In this document: positions 1-5,840 of the stretch, one piece after another
Layout: the number at the start of each line of letters is the position of its first letter
Numbering within the stretch: position 1 is the stretch's first letter
Assembly (NCBI GenBank): GCA_011391835.1
Contig: JAABPS010000139.1
Coordinates: forward strand, 1-7,171
DNA: 7,171 bases
Reading direction: 5' to 3'
Source: Desulfobacteraceae bacterium
GTDB lineage: Bacteria; Desulfobacterota; Desulfobacteria; Desulfobacterales; JAABPS01
The notes under the pieces: generated by a model
Databases searched by the model: none
Seen by the model: the letters and a program-made list of their open reading frames with translations, nothing else
What the model was told of the DNA's origin: nothing
Program-made: the position numbers and the translations under genes

Positions 1-660
1 TGCTGCAGCAGTTCCGGCGCCTGACGTTGTTGCCGAAGCCCCTGTTGCGCCGACGATTGCCGCCGTGATCGCTGAAATGGTTATGATACCTCCAACAATA
101 ACAGCCACCTGACCCGCTTCAAGAACTCCGGTGGATAGAACAGTCCCGGCAGGGGACAACGCGGATAAATTTAACGAACCTTCCGTACAGGAGACGGTCG
201 CCATATTCTTTTTTTCAGCATTCAACGCCTCAATAAATTCAAAGCCTGTCCCTCTGACGCCGACAATAGCCGATGGCGATTGAACTTCAAAAATGTTATC
301 ACCGCCAATGAACTTACTCACGGTGGCCGACATTTTACCTACAGCCAATGAAAATATACCTGTGCGGGATTTTTCTTTGAAAAGGAATTCCTTGATCTCA
401 AGTTTTGAATTCTGTTCCAGCTTGATCATGCTGTTATCGGGAAAAACCATCATTGCCGAAGACGCTTTATCGGTAAGGATTATATCTTTAACCTGAATAG
501 GCGACTTCACAACCGGCTTGATAACATCCTTGCCCCGCGTCTGCTTGACATCACCTATAACTGATGTAAATTCTCCGGTCGCAGCGGCAAAAATTGAATA
601 GGGAATGATGAGTTGCAAAACCAGAATAAAAGAAAGAAATCTCTTCACTAATTTGGGCAC
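1..660 (-). CDS. Secreted FecR-domain protein, N-terminal part (runs off the left edge)
   Basis: The frame reads 220 codons without a stop from a GTG at 660-658 to the window edge, so the C-terminus is missing. GTG is chosen because a near-perfect Shine-Dalgarno lies 7 nt upstream and residues 1-26 then form a signal peptide: basic MPKLVKR, a hydrophobic core, and a likely cut near IFA-A. Residues about 30-165 look like a FecR domain: a GDVKQTRG start, FPDNSMIKL near 73-81, and the hallmark SPSAIVGVRGTGFEF near 128-142. Residues about 186-206 are hydrophobic and could be a membrane segment, followed by an Ala/Gly/Thr-rich linker at the cut end. Family knowledge: FecR domains occur in iron-signalling anti-sigma factors but also in many exported surface proteins. 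The leading signal peptide, with no cytoplasmic anti-sigma domain before it, favours the second type. The gene sits 90 bp after the GT2-SDR gene and may have its own promoter. Its role in the polysaccharide locus is unknown. Confidence 0.85.
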   Translation of the reverse strand, partial: MPKLVKRFLSFILVLQLIIPYSIFAAATGEFTSVIGDVKQTRGKDVIKPVVKSPIQVKDIILTDKASSAMMVFPDNSMIKLEQNSKLEIKEFLFKEKSRTGIFSLAVGKMSATVSKFIGGDNIFEVQSPSAIVGVRGTGFEFIEALNAEKKNMATVSCTEGSLNLSALSPAGTVLSTGVLEAGQVAVIVGGIITISAITAAIVGATGASATTSGAGTAAA

Positions 661-666
661 GATGGC

Positions 667-673
667 ACCTCCT
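667..673 (-). promoter_or_regulatory. Ribosome binding site deciding the GTG start of the FecR-domain gene
   Basis: The minus strand reads AGGAGGT here, 6-7 nt before the GTG at 660-658. It is the strongest Shine-Dalgarno in the window and justifies a GTG start; no in-frame ATG lies nearby upstream. Confidence 0.8.
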
Positions 674-709
674 GTTTTAAGTTAGAAAATGGATTGTTAA
701 CTTGCCAAA

Positions 710-738
710 ATATCACATTAAATTTGGAGTTTTGTTAA
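710..738 (-). promoter_or_regulatory. Possible promoter of the FecR-domain gene
   Basis: In the AT-rich 90-bp gap, the minus strand has TTAACA at 738-733 (one mismatch to the -35 consensus), a 17-nt spacer, then TGATAT at 715-710 (a poor -10 box, 3 of 6 matches). Transcription would start about 40 nt before the GTG. A second pair starting with TTGGCA at 708-703 would place the start inside the ribosome binding site and is less likely. This is consensus matching by eye only. Confidence 0.25.
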
Positions 739-750
739 ATCATTCATAAC

Positions 751-2586
751 TTATGTCGACAAATCTTTTGAAGAGAGCACGAATGCTCTCGGCTTGAAAG
801 CTAAATAACGCGATGCATCACTGTGATCAAACACTAAATCTTGATTCATGCGTTCGGCCATAGTGGCGGACCACTGCCGATAACGCGGCACGTATCGAAG
901 CAAAGCGACAGCAACACTGAAAGCTAACAAAGGCACATGTAGAAAGCGTGGCTGACGACCAAGCGCCGCAAAGACGCGAGTTACCATCTCGTTATAAGAA
1001 AGTGTTTCGCCTCCTGAAATGTTGTAGGCACGATTTTCCGCGCCTTCCGCCTGCAAGGCTGCCATACACGCGGTAGCGACGTCATACGCATGAATGGGTT
1101 GACGTAATCCGCTGGCCTTGCCAAGCAATGGGAAAAAATTGAAATACTGTATGAAGCGGGCGATCTCAACAATATTCTTATCCCGCTTAAAGTCATAAAT
1201 CAGAGTCGGACGTAAAATCACCCATTCCACGCCGTGATTTTCCGCCCAAGTTTGCACACATTCCTCCGCTTCTGCCAAGTAACGGGCCATGGTCTGCTCT
1301 TCCGGATCCGGGGATTCATTCTTAGTATATCGACTGGTTGAAGACAAAACCACAATGCGTCGTACCCCATATGCTTCCAGCAGCGAGAAATATTTAGGTA
1401 ACACTAAAATCGGTGCAGCACAAACCCAATGGCTCACACCTCTTTCAATTCTGGGAAAAGAGGTTTGATAAGGAGGTGGGAGTTCTTGCCACTCCACTCC
1501 ATCGGCCACTAGTCTGCTCGTATTCCGTGAATATCCAACTATCTGCCATCCATTCTTCTTCAATAGAGGCAGCAGACAATCTCCAACCAGGCTTGTCGCT
1601 CCGATGATGCCCACTTGTTTTGGCGAAAACAGATTATTGCTTTTCGGGATTGATGCTGATGTTCGGAATATGTCTTTATCCACTTCGACGCTAAGTCTCA
1701 GCTTGCGTCCAACAATCTTAACACCGTGATATGCTGCTATTAACCCAAACCGCAGCCAAACCGCTGAAGTTACCATCCACATCAGTGATAACGGATATTG
1801 ATGACGAAGAAACTTACGATAAAAACGCACCATGCCTTTGTGCTTGTGCAATTCAACAAAAACCGGCCTAGTTTTACTGCAGGTACCTTTGTGATGAAAA
1901 ACTCTGGCTTCGGGAACAAACAGGATTTGCCATCCCTGTTGGCGGAAACGCATGAACCAATCCAAATCTTCGCAGTGCATGAAATAACCTTCATCCAGTG
2001 GGCCGACATTCAGCAGCGCGTCGCGCCTTACCAACATGCAAGATCCTGAAATGGCTTCAATCTCAATAGGAACATCCGGCAGAGGCTGTTGATGCAGCAG
2101 AAAATCAGAGAAGAGGTGTGGATAGCGTTCACTGAGACTTAACAGTCCAAAAATACGAACAAAAGACCGCCATGGTGTCGGTATGCTACGTCGCCCTCCT
2201 GCTTGCTCTGTTCCATCCGGGTTGAGGAGTAGTGGTCCTGCCATTCCCGCCTTTGGCGATGATTTCATACAGGCCAATAAAGTCTCAATGTCTTCTTTAT
2301 GTATAAGACAATCCGGATTCAAAAAAAGCAGATAATCGCTTTCTGCGTCGGCAGCGATACCGATATTGCAAGCTTTGGCAAAACCAAGATTTTCTTTATT
2401 GTAAATGCATTCAATACGTGATTGATAAACAGAAAGGCGTTCAATCTCATCCATGCTGTGATCAGTAGAGCCGTTATCAACAACAATCACTTTTGCAACA
2501 GATTCCGAGCATAATAACAAATTTACGGCCTCATTTAATATAACACCGGCATTGTAGTTGACAATGATGACTGATACAGTTGACAT
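751..2586 (-). CDS. Two-domain protein: GT2 glycosyltransferase fused to an atypical SDR (NAD-dependent epimerase/dehydratase-like)
   Basis: This 611-residue protein has two enzymatic modules. Residues 1 to about 265 are a GT-A fold family 2 glycosyltransferase of the WbbL/rhamnosyltransferase type: VSVIIVNYN at 4-12, VVDNGSTD at 35-42, NLGFAKACN at 66-74, the metal-site motif LNPD at 89-92, GSCMLVRRDA at 181-190 and the catalytic-base motif EDLDW at 206-210. Residues about 265-290 are hydrophobic or amphipathic and may touch the membrane. Residues about 324-590 are a Rossmann SDR domain: VGIIGATSLVG at 325-335, LSSTSRY at 414-420, RPTLIYD at 459-465, RQPIHAYDVA at 495-504 and YNISGGE at 521-527. 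The usual YxxxK appears as YLAEA (436-440), so the catalytic lysine seems absent. Family knowledge: GT2 enzymes move a sugar from a nucleotide donor; SDRs change nucleotide sugars. Coupling of the two is inference. The ATG abuts the upstream TAG with zero spacing. Confidence 0.88.
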   Translation of the reverse strand: MSTVSVIIVNYNAGVILNEAVNLLLCSESVAKVIVVDNGSTDHSMDEIERLSVYQSRIECIYNKENLGFAKACNIGIAADAESDYLLFLNPDCLIHKEDIETLLACMKSSPKAGMAGPLLLNPDGTEQAGGRRSIPTPWRSFVRIFGLLSLSERYPHLFSDFLLHQQPLPDVPIEIEAISGSCMLVRRDALLNVGPLDEGYFMHCEDLDWFMRFRQQGWQILFVPEARVFHHKGTCSKTRPVFVELHKHKGMVRFYRKFLRHQYPLSLMWMVTSAVWLRFGLIAAYHGVKIVGRKLRLSVEVDKDIFRTSASIPKSNNLFSPKQVGIIGATSLVGDCLLPLLKKNGWQIVGYSRNTSRLVADGVEWQELPPPYQTSFPRIERGVSHWVCAAPILVLPKYFSLLEAYGVRRIVVLSSTSRYTKNESPDPEEQTMARYLAEAEECVQTWAENHGVEWVILRPTLIYDFKRDKNIVEIARFIQYFNFFPLLGKASGLRQPIHAYDVATACMAALQAEGAENRAYNISGGETLSYNEMVTRVFAALGRQPRFLHVPLLAFSVAVALLRYVPRYRQWSATMAERMNQDLVFDHSDASRYLAFKPRAFVLSSKDLST

Positions 2587-3579
2587 CTATGAACACCTCC
2601 AATGGAGTTTTGATAATCCAGGCAAAAAGCTTTTATCCAACATATTCCAGATTTCACCTATAGAAGCACCGCGTTTTCTCTGGATATCGCGCCGCTTCTT
2701 CCACATGCGGGGAATACCGCGAATCGCGTCCCATTTTGCTTTCAATATTAACGGACCTTGCCCATGTAAAGAATACCAGATAATGGTTACAATATTCAAG
2801 GCGATATGAACAGGAAGAAGAAGCCAGAAAAGGGCGCCAGGCATATTTTTTACATATGTCCATACAAGATTCCGGTGCCCGTGATAAACTGCAAAATCTC
2901 CACGCTGCCCTCCTGTCGTTGCAGAACCGACATGATAAGCCACGGCATCCGGCACAAGAAGGCAACGATAACCGGCTAAACGCAACCTGAATCCAAGATC
3001 GACATCTTCAAAATAGCAGAAGAAATGTTCATCAAACCCGCCCACAGCTTCTAAGGCAGCGCGGCTATAAAGCGCTGCAGCAGCACAGGGAGAAAATACC
3101 TCTCTTGGCTCAATTGCAGCATGTTCAATGTTAAAACCATGACTTAGTCGCCAGGCCAAACCTGATACATGCATTGTATCACCATCACCATCAAGTATAT
3201 CATAATTCGAAGCCTGCAGAAGACGAGATGCTAAAAAAGAATATTCAGGATACTTAACTGCAGCTGAAAGCATTTTACTTAACCAATCCGGCTGCAGAAA
3301 AGCATCCGGATTAACCAACGCTATCCAATTATATCCTTTTGTTTTCTTTAAGAGCAGATTGTTTCCGGCTGCAAAACCAATATTTTTTTCACTTTTGAAA
3401 AATTGAACCGAAGGAAATCTGGAACATATTTCTTCCGGTAACTGATCTTCATTGCCATTATCCAAAACTAACACATCAGCCTCAATAGACTCTTGCCTGA
3501 CAACACATTCAAGACAACGTAAAAGTAAAGCCGAGGATTTCCAGTTGATTATGAGAATTGCAACACTTTTATTCAACAA
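2587..3579 (-). CDS. GT2 family glycosyltransferase (rhamnosyltransferase-like), TTG start
   Basis: The 330-residue protein is a single-domain GT2 glycosyltransferase, likely acting on the cytoplasmic face of the inner membrane in glycan assembly. Motifs in order: VAILIINWKSS at 6-16, VLVLDNGNED at 36-45, NIGFAAGNN at 66-74, the DXD-equivalent LVNPDAF at 88-94, ALYSRAALEAVGGFDE at 169-184, FEDVDLGFRLR at 190-200 with the probable catalytic acid in EDVD, and YHVGSATTGG at 215-224. Residues about 249-270 are strongly hydrophobic and could be a membrane anchor, followed by a basic tail. The donor sugar cannot be read; rhamnosyl transfer is a family resemblance only. No in-frame ATG exists before residue 103, past essential motifs, and a TAA lies in frame at 3612-3610, so the start must be non-ATG. 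TTG at 3579 or TTG at 3576 are the choices; a weak GGTGA at 3585-3581 fits 3576 slightly better by spacing. Confidence 0.88.
   Translation of the reverse strand: MLNKSVAILIINWKSSALLLRCLECVVRQESIEADVLVLDNGNEDQLPEEICSRFPSVQFFKSEKNIGFAAGNNLLLKKTKGYNWIALVNPDAFLQPDWLSKMLSAAVKYPEYSFLASRLLQASNYDILDGDGDTMHVSGLAWRLSHGFNIEHAAIEPREVFSPCAAAALYSRAALEAVGGFDEHFFCYFEDVDLGFRLRLAGYRCLLVPDAVAYHVGSATTGGQRGDFAVYHGHRNLVWTYVKNMPGALFWLLLPVHIALNIVTIIWYSLHGQGPLILKAKWDAIRGIPRMWKKRRDIQRKRGASIGEIWNMLDKSFLPGLSKLHWRCS
2596..2600 (-). promoter_or_regulatory. Ribosome binding site of the GT2-SDR gene, inside the end of the upstream gene
   Basis: The minus strand reads GGAGG 9 nt before the ATG at 2586. The site lies in the last codons of the upstream GT2 gene, whose TAG (2589-2587) touches that ATG. 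This layout supports translational coupling of the two glycosyltransferases. Confidence 0.7.
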
Positions 3580-3631
3580 ATCACCATATATATAGTTAAT
3601 TTGATCATATTAAAAGAGCTTTGAATATTGA

Positions 3632-3651
3632 CTATCAGGGGGCGTTGATAG
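3632..3651. repeat. Inverted repeat, 6-bp arms with an 8-nt G-rich loop
   Basis: The arms are CTATCA at 3632-3637 and TGATAG at 3646-3651, perfect complements, with GGGGGCGT between them on the plus strand. No T-run follows on either side, so it does not look like a terminator by itself. Its loop is complementary to the loop of the second inverted repeat at 3686-3707. Confidence 0.5.
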
Positions 3652-3658
3652 ATTTTAA

Positions 3659-3669
3659 GACAAATTGTC
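3659..3669. promoter_or_regulatory. 11-bp palindrome, possible operator
   Basis: GACAA-A-TTGTC is a perfect inverted repeat around one central base, about 80-90 bp upstream of the TTG-start GT2 gene. On the minus strand a TAAAAT (3657-3652), which could serve as a -10 box, follows it directly. It could be a protein-binding site or chance; the arms are only 5 bp. Confidence 0.2.
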
Positions 3670-3680
3670 CGTCAGAACAT

Positions 3681-3707
3681 AAAACGGCACATACCCCCTG
3701 CTGTGCC
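3681..3707 (-). terminator. Weak terminator-like hairpin after the tandem GT2 gene
   Basis: The arms GGCACA (3686-3691) and TGTGCC (3702-3707) pair perfectly, with a 10-nt loop. On the minus strand the hairpin is followed by G and four T residues (3685-3681). It lies about 120 nt past the stop of the tandem GT2 gene. The stem is short, the loop long and the T-run modest, so termination is only possible. The loop contains CCCCCTG, complementary to the other hairpin. Confidence 0.3.
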
Positions 3708-3717
3708 TTCGCAATAG

Positions 3718-3732
3718 TTATGCAAAGGTCTC
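3718..3732 (-). repeat. Sequence resembling one end of an insertion sequence
   Basis: The minus strand reads GAGACCTTTGCATAA. From memory, GAGACCTTTGCA is like the terminal repeat of some IS5-type elements; this is recall, not a search. No matching inverted copy and no transposase was seen in the window, so at most it is a solo or decayed end. Chance similarity is quite possible. Confidence 0.2.
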
Positions 3733-3828
3733 ATTGTATCGACGATCATAGTGACGCCCAGGTAGTTTTCTCGGCATTACGAAGCTGTTGATACAGCCGT
3801 AGAAGTGGTGATGAGGAAGATATTGGTG

Positions 3829-5769
3829 TTACAATACTTCAAATACTTTCTGTGCCTGCGTCCGTTCGTTGTTCAAAGGCAAGTTAGGATTGTAGAAAGG
3901 ATCCCCATCTTGAATTATTTTTTGCCATCTATTAATAAAATACATCGAATCTTCCGGATGGGGATCACCTTTGAAAGTCTGTCCCCGGGTCGCTGACTCA
4001 TAATGATAAAGCTCTGCGTAAGGGGTGTAAACATTTAAATATCCTTTTATTTGCACTCTCAGGCAGAAATCCGTATCGTTAAAACCTACCTTGATTCTTT
4101 CATCAAATCCATCCACTTCATCAAAAACACTCTTTTTGATCATCATGCAAGCTGCCGTGACCGCGCTGTAATTTCTGATTGATATAAAATGGCCCATATA
4201 GCCAATGTCACGTGATTCATACCATTTGTAAATATGCTCCGCGCTTCCGCCCCAGCCGACAATAACGCCAACATGCTGTATCTTTCCATCCGGATAAAGC
4301 AGTTTGGCTCCAACACAACCGACATCTTCCCTCTGGGAATGCTCCAGCATTGCCTCAAGCCATTCAGGAGTTATTACTTCAACATCATTGTTTAGAAAAA
4401 GCAAATGCTCACCGGTTGCATATTTAGCCGCATAATTATTTATTCGTGAATAGTTGAAATCCTCCTGGAAGGTTAATACTTTGAAAGTATTACTACTCTT
4501 CTGCAGGTAATTCAAATATTCTATAGTATCAGCCTCACAACTTAAATGATCAACTATTATTACTTCATAATTTTTATAAAAAGTTTTTTCTTCGATGCTT
4601 TCTATACATTTCCTCAACATATCGACTCTGTCTTTGGTTGGAATAATGATTGTGATTTTAGGATGTCCTTTAATTTTTCGTCTTACCCTGAAAAAATTAA
4701 AGTGCTCTGTATTGCAAGCCTCTCCCTCAATTCCTTCCCTGTTCAGAAAATCTTGAATTGCTTTTCTACTTGAATCCATAACATTTGACATGAGCACATG
4801 CCCTGAACCTGAACCATGCTGTCTCCAAAAGTACAGAACTTTAGGTATATGGTATACTTTTTTGGTTTCAGAAAGTATTCTCAGAAATAAATCATAATCC
4901 TGGGAGATATTAAATTCTCTTTTAAATCCTCCTATTTTATGAATAAGACTCGTCCTAATCACAGAAAAATGAATTATATAGCAGTGAGAAAGCATATAAT
5001 CTATCGAGAAGTCCGGCCTGTAATATGCATAGATAGGCGTACCGGATTTATCCAGGAGAATTTCGTCGCTATATATAAAATCCGCCTCTCGTGTCTTATT
5101 TAATAAATGTACGACTTCATACAATGCCGAAGTCAATAACTCATCATCATGGTCTAAAAATCCAATGAATTCACCGGTTGCCATAGCGATTGCCGCATTG
5201 GATGCACTTGAAACACCAAGATTGTCGTTTAAGAATTTAACCTTGATTCTTTCGTCCTTCTTCATATAATAGTTAAGAACATCAGCCACATGAGGTTCGG
5301 TAGATTTGTCATCAGCAATACACAACTCCCAGTTATCGTAAATTTGATTAATGACCGAATCAATAGCCGCTCTGAGCCATCGCTGGTCGGTATTCCAGAC
5401 TGGGAGAATTATACTGATTTTGGGACGGTATATAAATGTATGACATTCCTCCCTGAATCTTTCCAAGTCTTTAGTCGATGGCTTGAAATCCGCTGCTGCA
5501 ACTTTTAAGATTTTTTTTCTAAACAGGTATTTTATTGATTTGGTATAAAAACTTTTGAATCCCTCGTTCGTAAGAATTCTAAATGCTTTCAATGAAAGTT
5601 CATATATCCTTCGATGTATTGTTCCATGAGGGAACATCTTATCGTTCACTTCATGATATTCATACGGTATTTTCGAATTATGCGAGTTGTTATTTCTATT
5701 ATTCACTGTGTTAATATTTGCCGTTAATACCTTATCGTTTCTTGTTTGAACATCATAATTCTTTTCCAT
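3829..5769 (-). CDS. Tandem GT2 glycosyltransferase with two catalytic domains
   Basis: The ATG at 5769-5767 gives 646 residues; it is preferred over the TTG two codons upstream because AGGA lies 9 nt before it. Numbering is from this ATG. Residues 1 to about 115 are an Asn-rich, then basic, leader without a clear domain. GT2 domain 1 spans about 117-325: ISIILPVWN at 118-126, FLDHDDE at 204-210 (metal site), FIYSDE at 231-236, SQDYDLFLR at 289-297 and WRQHGSGSG at 315-323. GT2 domain 2 spans about 371-600: ITIIIPTKDR at 372-381, LFLNNDVEV at 457-465, FNDTDFCLR at 563-571 and YHYESATRG at 588-596. Both keep their aspartates, so both may be active. Similar tandem GT2 proteins are known in O-antigen and rhamnan-type synthesis, where each domain can add a different sugar or linkage. 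The gene follows the AlgX-like gene by 71 bp. It is clearly more AT-rich than that neighbour. Confidence 0.88.
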   Translation of the reverse strand: MEKNYDVQTRNDKVLTANINTVNNRNNNSHNSKIPYEYHEVNDKMFPHGTIHRRIYELSLKAFRILTNEGFKSFYTKSIKYLFRKKILKVAAADFKPSTKDLERFREECHTFIYRPKISIILPVWNTDQRWLRAAIDSVINQIYDNWELCIADDKSTEPHVADVLNYYMKKDERIKVKFLNDNLGVSSASNAAIAMATGEFIGFLDHDDELLTSALYEVVHLLNKTREADFIYSDEILLDKSGTPIYAYYRPDFSIDYMLSHCYIIHFSVIRTSLIHKIGGFKREFNISQDYDLFLRILSETKKVYHIPKVLYFWRQHGSGSGHVLMSNVMDSSRKAIQDFLNREGIEGEACNTEHFNFFRVRRKIKGHPKITIIIPTKDRVDMLRKCIESIEEKTFYKNYEVIIVDHLSCEADTIEYLNYLQKSSNTFKVLTFQEDFNYSRINNYAAKYATGEHLLFLNNDVEVITPEWLEAMLEHSQREDVGCVGAKLLYPDGKIQHVGVIVGWGGSAEHIYKWYESRDIGYMGHFISIRNYSAVTAACMMIKKSVFDEVDGFDERIKVGFNDTDFCLRVQIKGYLNVYTPYAELYHYESATRGQTFKGDPHPEDSMYFINRWQKIIQDGDPFYNPNLPLNNERTQAQKVFEVL

Positions 5770-5778
5770 GAACAACGT

Positions 5779-5782
5779 TCCT
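5779..5782 (-). promoter_or_regulatory. Ribosome binding site selecting the ATG of the tandem GT2 gene
   Basis: The minus strand reads AGGA, 9 nt from the ATG at 5769 but only 3 nt from the in-frame TTG at 5775. The spacing favours the ATG. Confidence 0.5.
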
Positions 5783-5840
5783 ATGCGCCTTTATTTATTC
5801 TTCAACATTTATAAGGGTTTTCGATATGTTTACTCCATTT

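Larger units (their letters stand above)
3580..3828. other. 249-bp gap between glycosyltransferase genes with hairpins and a possible mobile-element remnant
   Basis: No gene is supported here. The stretch holds, from left to right: an AT-rich leader of the GT2 gene (about 3580-3630), an inverted repeat at 3632-3651, a palindrome at 3659-3669, a second inverted repeat at 3686-3707, and an insertion-sequence-end-like motif at 3721-3732. Beyond that motif the minus frame of the tandem GT2 gene stays open past its stop. It is much longer than the other gaps in the window (0, 27, 71 and 90 bp with the starts chosen here), so it may separate two transcription units. Confidence 0.6.

Noticed and set aside
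293..496. Plus-strand open frame opposite the FecR-domain gene
   Set aside because: The minus strand here encodes a recognisable FecR domain with a signal peptide and strong ribosome binding site; the plus frame has no supporting feature.
745..755. CATAA-C-TTATG palindrome across the stop codon of the GT2-SDR gene
   Set aside because: The arms are only 5 AT-rich base pairs with a one-base centre and no T-run follows, so it cannot be called a terminator or operator.
3784..3797. Small hairpin GCTGT-TGAT-ACAGC downstream of the tandem GT2 gene
   Set aside because: The 5-bp stem has no T-run on either strand, and hairpins of this size are expected by chance.
4546..4773. Plus-strand open frame inside the tandem GT2 gene
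   Set aside because: It is antisense to clear GT2 motifs, shows no recognisable domain and has a low-complexity aromatic composition; it is a shadow of the real gene.
5776..5840. Possible promoter or terminator between the AlgX-like and tandem GT2 genes
   Set aside because: TATAAA is present on the minus strand but without a convincing -35 box at the right distance, and no hairpin with a T-run was found; read-through from the upstream gene is simpler.
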